Assembly (NCBI RefSeq): GCF_025685395.1 | Contig: NZ_JAGSYA010000004.1 | Location: 372,001 to 436,000 of the forward strand | Direction: 5' to 3' | Length of the DNA stretch: 64,000 bases | From: Terriglobus tenax | GTDB taxonomy: Bacteria; Acidobacteriota; Terriglobia; Terriglobales; Acidobacteriaceae | In this document: one piece after another, positions 1 to 10,028 of the stretch | Layout of the letters: each line of letters starts with the position of its first letter | Numbering within the stretch: the stretch's first letter is position 1 | Made by a program: the position numbers and the translations under genes | Notes under the pieces: generated by a model | Told to the model about the DNA's origin: nothing | Database searches by the model: none | The model's input: only the letters and a program-made list of their open reading frames with translations

Positions 1-1604
1 CAGCGGGTATCCGTCGCATCGCCCTCAACATTCAGGATAACCAGGGAGAAGGAAGCTGGACCTTCCGCATGGGCGCACCCGGCCTGTTGATGGGTATCTT
101 CTCAGCAGCTACCCGCAACAACAACCTCTACCCGCCCACCTACCTGACCTGGGAACCCAGTGTGTATGTCCAGGATGACTGGCACGTCCGCTCGAACCTG
201 ACCTTCAACATCGGTCTCCGCTATGACATCTACACGCCCTTCACCGAAAAGAAGAACCATATCTCCAACTTCGATGAAGCCAACGGTGTCATCGTGCAGG
301 CCGGCGTCAATGGCGTCAGCAAAACCGCTGGTGTAAGAACGGACTACTCCAACCTGGCGCCACGTGTCGGCTTTGCGTACACGGCAACGCCAAGCCTGGT
401 CATCCGCGGAGGCTTCGGCCTCGCATTCTTCCCCAGCAACTACATGTCCCCGGTCAACCTGAAGAACACACCGAACATCTCCATCTACGGCAACTGCTCT
501 TCGGTGCAGGCGGCGGCTGGTACCAGCGGTTGCAACACCTCCTATACCCGCTTCTATCAGGGCATGCCGTTGCCCAACCAGAACCCCGCCACTACCCCCG
601 GCCAGTTGGTCGGCTCCATCCCGGCAACAGTCGACTTCGGCTTCCGTTCCGGCTACCTGGAGCAGATGAACCTCACAGTGCAGAAGGACTTCAAGGGCAA
701 CACCCTGACGGTCTCCTACGTCGGCCAGCTTGGCCGTCACCTCTCCACCGGCTTTGACATCAACCGCGCTCCGCTGGGCAATACCACCGGCACGCAGACC
801 TTGCGCCGTTACTACGGGACCATGCCGGGTGTCACCACCATCACCCGCAGCTATGCCTCTGGCGCATCGTCATACCATTCGCTGCAGGCTGTGTTTGAAC
901 GCCGCTTTTCCAACGGACTCGGCTTCAATGTCAACACCACCTGGGCACACCTGCTCGACAACGCTCCAAACATCAATGGTCAGAGCGGCAACGGTGTAGG
1001 CCAGGTACTGGCCACCCAGAAGTATGCTGACTACGGCAACGGCGATCTCGACGTCCGCAACCGCATCGTCGTAACCGGCAACTACGCCCTGCCCTTCGGC
1101 AAGGGTGCCCACGGATTCAAGGGCGCTCTCCTGGGCGGCTGGCGCACCAACGTCCTCTACCTCTGGTCCACCGGACAGACATTCACCATCCTGAATGCGG
1201 CAAACCAGAGCGGCACCAGCCCGGGCGGATCGGCGGATCGTCCGAATGTTGTTGGCGACCCCTTCAGCAATATTGTCCCCGTCAACCCCTCTGCGAAGCA
1301 GTTGCAGTTCTTCCGCGCCTCGGCCTTCGTTGCGCAGGCGGCTGGCACGCTCGGCAATGAACGTCGCAATCCCTACCACGGCCCGCACTTCCGCCACTGG
1401 GACATGTCCCTGTTCAAGGAGTTCACGGTCTATCGTGAAACCAAGCTGCAGCTTCGCGCCGAAGCGTTCAACATCGCCAACCAGGCCAACTTCAGCAATC
1501 CTGTCACAGGACTCGGTTCCACCACCACCTTCGGTGCCATTACCTCGACCCTGCCTTCGTATCAACCGCGCCTCATACAGTTCGCGGCCAAATACGAGTT
1601 CTAA
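1..1604 (+). CDS. TonB-dependent Oar-like outer-membrane receptor, C-terminal part
   Basis: The reading frame is open from base 3, so the gene begins upstream of the window and only its last ~530 residues are seen. The visible part is rich in alternating aromatic/polar strands typical of an outer-membrane barrel, with the plug-to-barrel style text DDWHVRSNLTFNIGLRYD and NLAPRVGFAYT common in Oar-like (carboxypeptidase-regulatory-domain) TonB receptors. The chain ends in Phe (KYEF), the usual barrel-assembly signal. Such receptors import large substrates using energy from TonB; the substrate cannot be read here. A GH18 hydrolase gene follows ~100 bp downstream, so uptake of oligosaccharides is possible but only inferred. 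Two TonB proteins lie at 7.6-9.8 kb. Confidence 0.85.
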   Translation, partial: AGIRRIALNIQDNQGEGSWTFRMGAPGLLMGIFSAATRNNNLYPPTYLTWEPSVYVQDDWHVRSNLTFNIGLRYDIYTPFTEKKNHISNFDEANGVIVQAGVNGVSKTAGVRTDYSNLAPRVGFAYTATPSLVIRGGFGLAFFPSNYMSPVNLKNTPNISIYGNCSSVQAAAGTSGCNTSYTRFYQGMPLPNQNPATTPGQLVGSIPATVDFGFRSGYLEQMNLTVQKDFKGNTLTVSYVGQLGRHLSTGFDINRAPLGNTTGTQTLRRYYGTMPGVTTITRSYASGASSYHSLQAVFERRFSNGLGFNVNTTWAHLLDNAPNINGQSGNGVGQVLATQKYADYGNGDLDVRNRIVVTGNYALPFGKGAHGFKGALLGGWRTNVLYLWSTGQTFTILNAANQSGTSPGGSADRPNVVGDPFSNIVPVNPSAKQLQFFRASAFVAQAAGTLGNERRNPYHGPHFRHWDMSLFKEFTVYRETKLQLRAEAFNIANQANFSNPVTGLGSTTTFGAITSTLPSYQPRLIQFAAKYEF

Positions 1605-1625
1605 CCCCTCCATTGCTTTCCATTC

Positions 1626-1663
1626 GCGGCCTGCGTCTCATCAACGCGGGCCGCTCTTCTTTT
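1626..1663 (+). terminator. Intrinsic terminator after the TonB receptor gene
   Basis: A 10-bp stem (1626-1635 with 1645-1654, one G-U pair) is followed by TCTTCTTTT, just after the stop codon at 1602-1604. Confidence 0.6.
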
Positions 1664-1710
1664 AACCACTGGCGGTTGCCGAAATCCTGCTTCTGCCGTC
1701 TGATGAAAGA

Positions 1711-3003
1711 GTGCGTATTTCTCACATCCTTTGCGCTGCCGGCGCTTTTCTTACTGCTACTCTTCCCTTCGCAGCGGCTGCGGCACCTGCACAGCGAAAG
1801 AAATCCGCACCTCGTCCCGTGGTCGTGGGCTATTTCCCGCAATGGCAGCTGTATTCGGATACGCCATACTCGGTAAAAGCCTTGGACACCAGCGGCGGCG
1901 CTGCCCTGCTTGATCAGATCAACTACGCCCAAGGCTTCGTCAAAGATGGCCACTGCTCCGTGGCCGACCCCAATGCCGATCTGAACACCACGTATACGGC
2001 CGAGCACAGCGTCAGCGGCATCGCCGATGATCCCTCTTCGCGCTTCCATGGCTACTTCCACCAGATCCAGGAGCTGAAGCAGAAGCATCCCCGCCTGAAG
2101 GTCCTCATTTCCCTTGAAGGCCGAGCACCCGACTTCGCAGCCGATGCCCAGCCGGCACAGCGTAAAGCCTTCGTCCGCTCCTGTATTGATACGTTTATCC
2201 GTGGCCACTTCGCGGATGGGGTCGTCATTCCCGGCCTCTTCGATGGCTTCGATATCGATTGGGAGTCTCCACATAAGGAAGACGCCGAAAACTTCCGAGA
2301 ACTCCTGCGCGAGTTCCGTCAGCAGATGAATGCCGTGCGCCCTGGTCTGCGGCTCTCCATCGCCGTCGGCCCTTCTCCGCGGATGCTCGGCGGCACAAAT
2401 CTCAAGGACATTGTTCCCTACATCGACCAGGTCGGAGTCATGAACTACGACTACGTCGGCCCCTGGATGCAACGTTCCGGCTTCATTGCGCCCCTCTTCC
2501 ATAACCCGGTGCATCCCGGCGGCAACAGCATTGACCGCGGTATGAACGACTACATCGCCGCCGGTGTCCCCGCACACATGCTGCTGATGGGCATGCCTTT
2601 TTATGGATACGGCTGGACCGTCCCCGAAGGGGACAATCACGGCCTCTTTCAGCCGGGCAAAGGCATCCGCGGCGATTACCCCTACAACCGGCTCGCTTCC
2701 ATGCAGGGGGATTACGTTCTTTATCGCGATGAAGTCTCACGCGCACCCTGGATATACGACGGCAAAACCTTCTTCACCTTCGAAGACAAGGCTTCCCTCA
2801 GCTATAAATCCGCCTACGCTGCCAGGCGCGGGCTCGGCGGCGTCATGATCTGGGAGCTCAGCGGCGACACCGGCAACAGCGATCTGCTGCACACCATACA
2901 CAGGACGCTGAATAATCCGCCCCGCTGGTACCGGTTCCCCCAACAGGCTGACCAGGGAGGATCCGCCCCGCAGGACCGTACCCGCATGGCCCCTGTTCCC
3001 TGA
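1711..3003 (+). CDS. Exported glycoside hydrolase family 18 (chitinase-like)
   Basis: A 430-residue protein with an N-terminal signal peptide (hydrophobic core about residues 5-25, Ala-rich cleavage region). A TIM-barrel GH18 domain follows from about residue 36 (VVVGYFPQW). The catalytic DxxDxDxE motif is intact as DGFDIDWE at residues 178-185, with Glu185 the expected proton donor. The late conserved GVMIWELSGD segment near the C terminus supplies the substrate-stacking Trp. The family hydrolyses beta-1,4-linked GlcNAc polymers through a substrate-assisted mechanism. The start is GTG, chosen because GATGAAAGA lies directly upstream. The tail after about residue 400 is polar and probably disordered. 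No chitin-binding module is visible. A GH20 hexosaminidase at 29-31 kb could finish the degradation. Confidence 0.9.
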   Translation: MRISHILCAAGAFLTATLPFAAAAAPAQRKKSAPRPVVVGYFPQWQLYSDTPYSVKALDTSGGAALLDQINYAQGFVKDGHCSVADPNADLNTTYTAEHSVSGIADDPSSRFHGYFHQIQELKQKHPRLKVLISLEGRAPDFAADAQPAQRKAFVRSCIDTFIRGHFADGVVIPGLFDGFDIDWESPHKEDAENFRELLREFRQQMNAVRPGLRLSIAVGPSPRMLGGTNLKDIVPYIDQVGVMNYDYVGPWMQRSGFIAPLFHNPVHPGGNSIDRGMNDYIAAGVPAHMLLMGMPFYGYGWTVPEGDNHGLFQPGKGIRGDYPYNRLASMQGDYVLYRDEVSRAPWIYDGKTFFTFEDKASLSYKSAYAARRGLGGVMIWELSGDTGNSDLLHTIHRTLNNPPRWYRFPQQADQGGSAPQDRTRMAPVP

Positions 3004-3094
3004 ACATCGCCTGGCAGTGTCCTTATATGGTTGAACCATCAGTGGTTGATATCATGGGAAGAGTCGCAATCCACCCGCGGCTCATCCAATCCCT

Positions 3095-4197
3095 ATGCCG
3101 ACCCATGACATCCATCCGCTCCGGAAGGTTTTAGAAAACCGCATTGCCGTTATTGATGGCGCAATGGGAACCACCATTCGCACCTATGGCATGACGGAGG
3201 CGGACATTCGCGGTGAGCGCTTCAAAGACGCTCCCAAGGATCTGCTGAACAACGGCGACATCTTCTCGCTCACCCAGCCAGCGATGATTGAGGACATTCA
3301 CCGCCGTTTTCTGGAAGCTGGCGCCGACATCATTGAGACCAATACCTTCGGCGCCACCAGCATCTCGCAAAGCGAATTCTTCGTCGACGACCCCCGTGAG
3401 CACGGTGGCCGCAAGGACCCCGAGTTCTACCAGAAGATCGTCGATGACAAGTTCCTCGACGGCCTTGCCTGGGAGATCAATGAGCAGTCCGCGTTGCAGT
3501 GCCGCCGGTGGGCTGACCGCGTTGCCAACGACGATGGACGCCAGCGTTTTGTCGCGGGAGCCATCGGTCCGCTCACCGTCTCCCTCTCAAACTCCCCAGA
3601 CGCCGACGATCCCGGCTTCCGCGTGGTGACCTTTGACCAGGTCACGCAGGCCTACGCCCAGCAGGTTCGCGCCTTGCTGGCAGGCGGCGTTGATGTGCTG
3701 CTGGTTGAGACCATCTTCGACTCGCTCAACGCAAAGGCCGCTCTCGTCGCCATTCAGGATGTCCTGGCCGCCGAGGGCAAACACGTACCCATCATGATCT
3801 CGGCCGCCGTCGGACGCGGCGGCGAAACCATGATCTCCGCCCAGACAACGGAAGCCTTCTGGAACGCCGTACGTCACGTCAAACCGCTTTCTGTCGGCTT
3901 GAACTGCTCGCTCGGGCCGGACCTCATGTATCCCTTCCTCTCCGAGCTTTCTTCGAAGGCGGATGTCGCCATCTCCTGCTATCCGAACGCGGGCCTGCCC
4001 AATCCGCTCTCCCCAACAGGCTTCGATCTTGAGCCCGCGGACATGGGGCGATACCTCGGCGGCTTCGCGCAGGACGGCCTGATCAATATCGCCGGCGGAT
4101 GCTGCGGCAACACGCCGGAACATATCGCCGCTATCGCAAAATCCCTGGAAGGACGTGCGCCTCGCCCACTCCAACAGGATCTGGTGGAACAGAACGT

Positions 4198-4201
<4 letters not shown>
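3095..4201 (+). CDS. metH: Methionine synthase, homocysteine-binding half (split MetH)
   Basis: A 368-residue protein equivalent to the N-terminal homocysteine methyltransferase module of cobalamin-dependent methionine synthase. It begins with the module's [10 protein letters not shown] segment (residues 20-29). The three zinc-binding cysteines are present: Cys271 in GLNCSLGP and Cys336-Cys337 in [10 protein letters not shown]. In E. coli MetH this module is joined to the folate, B12 and reactivation modules; here they are encoded by the next gene, whose ATG overlaps this TGA (ATGA, 4198-4201). The two halves must therefore associate to catalyse homocysteine to methionine. There is no obvious ribosome binding site before the ATG at 3095. 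Confidence 0.92.
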
Positions 4202-6888
<2,687 letters not shown>

Positions 6889-6981
6889 CGCGTTCTTCTG
6901 CCTGTAATGGGGATCACACGCAAACTCAGTAAAATCAGTCACCATAGTCTTTGAACAGCCAAACACCGTACGGAGGAATTT

Positions 6982-7497
6982 ATGGCATCCACTACAGACC
7001 TCGAAAAGCGTCAGCAGTCCCCCCTCACGCTCTCTTCCGACCTGGACAAGGAAGCGGTCGTCAACATCTCGGGAGCCCTCAATGCCCTTCTCGCCGATGT
7101 CTTCGCGCTCTACCTGAAAACCAAAAACTTCCACTGGCACATGAGCGGCCCGCACTTCCGTGACTACCACCTTCTGCTCGACGACCACGCCGGCCAGATC
7201 GAAGCCATGACAGATGAGATTGCCGAGCGCGTCCGCAAGATCGGTGGAACCACCATCCGCTCCATCGGCCACATCGCCCGCCTGCAGCGCATCGCCGACA
7301 ACGACGCAAACTTCGTCACTCCCGAAGACATGCTGAGCGAGCTCCACGAGGACGAAAAGGCCCTGACCCTGAGCATGCGTGCAGCCCACGACCTGTGCGA
7401 CGACGCCGGCGATGTCGCCACCGCCAGCCTGCTTGAAAACTGGATCGACCAGTCCCAGCGCCGTAGCTGGTTCCTATTCGAAACCACCCGCCGCTAG
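6982..7497 (+). CDS. dps: Dps family ferritin-like DNA-protection protein
   Basis: A 171-residue four-helix protein of the Dps/miniferritin family. Ferroxidase ligands sit at the expected spacings: His51 (in KNFHWHM), His63, Asp67, Asp78 and Glu82. Dps dodecamers oxidise Fe(II) with peroxide, store iron and shield DNA under starvation or oxidative stress. A strong GGAGG lies 7 bases before the ATG. The N terminus is polar and could contact DNA. The gene is monocistronic: the intergenic space upstream is ~90 bp and a bidirectional terminator follows. Confidence 0.95.
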   Translation: MASTTDLEKRQQSPLTLSSDLDKEAVVNISGALNALLADVFALYLKTKNFHWHMSGPHFRDYHLLLDDHAGQIEAMTDEIAERVRKIGGTTIRSIGHIARLQRIADNDANFVTPEDMLSELHEDEKALTLSMRAAHDLCDDAGDVATASLLENWIDQSQRRSWFLFETTRR

Positions 7498-7507
7498 GGA
7501 GTCGTTG

Positions 7508-7566
7508 CCCATGCTTCGCGCTTTTGCGAAGGGTGGGGTATCGAGCGAAGCGAGAGTACCTCAACA
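7508..7566. repeat. Intergenic imperfect palindrome (REP-like)
   Basis: CCCATGCTTCGC and GCGAAGGGTGGGG form an imperfect inverted repeat just after dps. It resembles the palindromes near 32513-32539 and 39175-39210, which also pair a CCCA-type left arm with a GGGG-type right arm. Confidence 0.45.
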
Positions 7567-7571
7567 AACAA

Positions 7572-7610
7572 AACGGCCCGGAAGCTCTCAGCTCCCGGGC
7601 CGTTCTCTTT
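7572..7610. terminator. Bidirectional terminator between dps and tonB
   Basis: A perfect 10-bp stem (AACGGCCCGG at 7572-7581 with CCGGGCCGTT at 7595-7604) has T-rich flanks on both strands. It separates the convergent genes dps and tonB. Confidence 0.85.
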
Positions 7611-7620
7611 ATAACCTTCG

Positions 7621-8589
7621 TTAGAAGATCTGGAAGTTCACCGCGACCGCCAGTTCCACGGCAACCGGAACGCCATTCTCCGTGGCCGGCTTGAACTTAT
7701 ACTGCTTCACGGCTTCAATCGCCTTCTCATCCAATCCCATGCCCACCGGACGCGGAACGCGCACACGCTGCGGACGTCCCTGCGTATCCACCACCAGGCT
7801 GACGATAACCTCGCCCTGGAACTTGGCCTTGCGGGCCTCTTCGCTGAACTCCGGCTCCGGGCCATAGATCAACTGCGGCGCCAGCACGCCATTGCCAACG
7901 TGGCGGATGCCGCCACCATAGTTGCCGCCCTCGCCCGGTCCAATGCCCGATCCGCGGCCAGAGCCAATGCCCGTGCCTGAACCATTGCCCAGCGAAGCCA
8001 CGCCCACCGTCGGCGCGTTCGGCATACCAAAGTTCGGCATGTTCACGTTCGACATCTTCAGGTCCTTCTGGACCTCAACCGTCGGTTGGATATTAATCTT
8101 CGGCTCGCTCAGCGGGGGATGATTATTCGGCGGAACAATCTGCTGCTCGGCAAACTTCGGCAGTGCACCCTTGGTCACCGGAGTCGGCCCGCGCTGCCCG
8201 CCGCCGCCGCCCATCCGCTCCGAAGCCTTCTTCATGGAGATGGGTGGAGGCACCTTCGACATGTCGATGGAGGTCACGATCGGCTTGGCCATGATCTGTA
8301 CGACCTTGTTCTTCACGATCCAGAAGATGATCAGGAAGACCAGGATATGCAGACCCACCGCGATGCCAGTCGAGGTCGGATCACGCTTGACCGCCATGCG
8401 GTCCACCACCGCAACGGGCTTGGACTGCAGCTCCAGCGGCGGAAGTTTTTCCGGGAAGAAGACATCCTTGATGCTGGCCCAAAGCGAGGCGAACACACTC
8501 TCTTCGGTCTTCTGCAACTCAGTGCCGAAGATCGGCTCTGCGTCATTTTTAGGATCGAGTTCCGGTGGCGTCAAAACAGTATTCGCCAT
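7621..8589 (-). CDS. Energy transducer TonB, paralogue 1
   Basis: A 322-residue protein. A short cytoplasmic N terminus is followed by one membrane helix (about residues 75-95, GIAVGLHILVFLIIFW), a linker rich in Pro then Gly (GNGSGTGIGSGRGSG-type text around residue 215), and a C-terminal TonB domain (last ~85 residues, PEFSEEARKAKFQGEV to the terminal NFQIF). TonB spans the periplasm and passes proton-motive energy to outer-membrane receptors such as the one at the start of the window. The ATG at 8589 (MANTVLTPP) was preferred over a longer upstream frame. It is a close paralogue of the next gene upstream. No exbB or exbD is adjacent. The long N-terminal cytoplasmic part with FPEKLPPLEL is shared with the paralogue. 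Confidence 0.88.
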   Translation of the reverse strand: MANTVLTPPELDPKNDAEPIFGTELQKTEESVFASLWASIKDVFFPEKLPPLELQSKPVAVVDRMAVKRDPTSTGIAVGLHILVFLIIFWIVKNKVVQIMAKPIVTSIDMSKVPPPISMKKASERMGGGGGQRGPTPVTKGALPKFAEQQIVPPNNHPPLSEPKINIQPTVEVQKDLKMSNVNMPNFGMPNAPTVGVASLGNGSGTGIGSGRGSGIGPGEGGNYGGGIRHVGNGVLAPQLIYGPEPEFSEEARKAKFQGEVIVSLVVDTQGRPQRVRVPRPVGMGLDEKAIEAVKQYKFKPATENGVPVAVELAVAVNFQIF

Positions 8590-8675
8590 AAGCTGTTCTG
8601 CTAACCCTGGCCTGCGGGCCCGAACGGCGCCCACACCCTTCTTCCAAAATCTCGCGCCGTTGGTGGGCTCGTTCC

Positions 8676-8730
8676 CCGGTCTTGTGCCGGTTTTGCCACG
8701 CGGTCGCGCTCAGCGTCTGGCTCCAGTCCC
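8676..8730. repeat. Conserved block upstream of tonB paralogue 1
   Basis: This segment matches 9846-9905 upstream of the second tonB: both contain CCGGTCTNNNNGCCGG-like text and then CGCGCTCAGCGTCTGGCTCC. It lies 90-140 bp before the start codon and shows that the 5' region was duplicated with the gene. The remainder of 8590-8848 holds no gene that I can support. Confidence 0.6.
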
Positions 8731-8848
8731 AGTTTACAGTCGTTTCCGTGGCCGTGGAGTCACTTTCTTTGGACGTATGGAACCACAACCGGGTATACGC
8801 AATTGCCACAGAAAGGTTGCAGCCGTTTCAGTAGCCGCACACTTGTTT

Positions 8849-9769
8849 TTAGAAGATTTCAAAGTCGACCACGACAGCAATCTCCACCGCCACAGGTATC
8901 CCGTTCTCTGTTGCGGGCTTAAAGCGGTAGCGATTGACGGCTTCCATTGCCTTTTCATCCAGCCCCATACCCACGGGCCTGGGAACACGCACCCTCTGTG
9001 GATGTCCCTGCGCATCAACCACCAGGACCACCGTGACCTGACCTTGAAACTTGTTACGGCGCGCCTCTTCACTGAACTCCGGCGCGGGGTCGTAGATGAC
9101 GACCGGTGCGAGCACGCTGTTGCCGACATGCCGTAGGTGTCCGCCGATGTTGCCGTTCTCACCCGGCCCAACGCCAGGCCCATTTCCCGTCCCAATGCCC
9201 GGCCCACGTCCATTACCCAACGAAGACACGCCAACCACCGGTGCATTCGGCATACCGAAGTTCGGCATGTTGGTGTTGGCCATCTTCAGGTTCTGTACTT
9301 CAACCGTCGGCTGAATGCTGATCTTCGGGTCGCTGAGCGGCGGATGATTCTCAGGCGGAACAATCTGCTGCTCAGCAGACTTTGGCAGAGCCCCCTGGGT
9401 CACTGGAATCTGGCCGACATGGCCCCCACCACCGCCAACACTGCCTAAAGCGCGAAGCACTGCGGGCGGAAGAACATCAGAGGTGTCCATTGGATTACGC
9501 AGCACGGCCTTTGGAAAGGCAGGCGCGATGTTCGTCTTCAGCACCCAGAAAACAAACAGTATGCCAGCAATATGCAGGCCGACGGCAACACCAGTGGGGC
9601 GGGCATCTCTCTTCACAGCCATCGGGTCCGCGACCGGGACAGGGCTGGAGACAAGCTCAAGCGGAGGTAGCTTTTCAGGAAAAAGGAGGTCGTGAAGGCT
9701 GCTCAACAACGAGCGGAAGACGCCCATTTCACTCTTCTGCAACTGTGTGCTGAAGTCTGGATCGGCCAT
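8849..9769 (-). CDS. Energy transducer TonB, paralogue 2
   Basis: A 306-residue protein with the same order of parts as its neighbour: cytoplasmic N terminus with FPEKLPPLEL, one membrane helix (GVAVGLHIAGILFVFWVL), a Gly/Pro linker (GNGRGPGIGTGNGPGVG) and a C-terminal TonB domain ending DFEIF. The conserved strings PAPEFSEEARRNKFQGQV and VPRPVGMGLDEKAMEAV align almost residue for residue with paralogue 1. Divergence is greatest just after the membrane helix. The pair probably arose by tandem duplication including the upstream region, and may serve different receptors or different exbBD partners. Confidence 0.88.
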   Translation of the reverse strand: MADPDFSTQLQKSEMGVFRSLLSSLHDLLFPEKLPPLELVSSPVPVADPMAVKRDARPTGVAVGLHIAGILFVFWVLKTNIAPAFPKAVLRNPMDTSDVLPPAVLRALGSVGGGGGHVGQIPVTQGALPKSAEQQIVPPENHPPLSDPKISIQPTVEVQNLKMANTNMPNFGMPNAPVVGVSSLGNGRGPGIGTGNGPGVGPGENGNIGGHLRHVGNSVLAPVVIYDPAPEFSEEARRNKFQGQVTVVLVVDAQGHPQRVRVPRPVGMGLDEKAMEAVNRYRFKPATENGIPVAVEIAVVVDFEIF

Positions 9770-9845
9770 GCGCTGATACCCGGAATGCGGGCTCCTGCCT
9801 CCGCACCCTTCTCAATCAAGTTGCGCGCAGCGTGTGGAAACAGTC

Positions 9846-9905
9846 TCCGGTCTCTTCGCCGGTTTAGCCACACATCGCGCTCAGCGTCTGGCTCCGAAGA
9901 CAGTG
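9846..9905. repeat. Conserved block upstream of tonB paralogue 2
   Basis: Second copy of the block described at 8676-8730. The intergenic stretch 9770-10028 otherwise holds the divergent control regions of tonB 2 and ileS, with no further gene seen. Confidence 0.6.
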
Positions 9906-10028
9906 TGACCCAGCTTTTTTCAGGTGTAAAGAGTTTTCCCGCTGCGGAATCAAGTCCGCGTACACAGCGTCACCCCTTCAATCCAAGTAAAATGGAACTT
10001 TGCGGTTACCACCCCGCACATATCAGGA

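Noticed and set aside
3004-3094. Cobalamin or SAM riboswitch before metH
   Set aside because: The gap is only 91 bp and none of the conserved core elements of those riboswitches can be seen.
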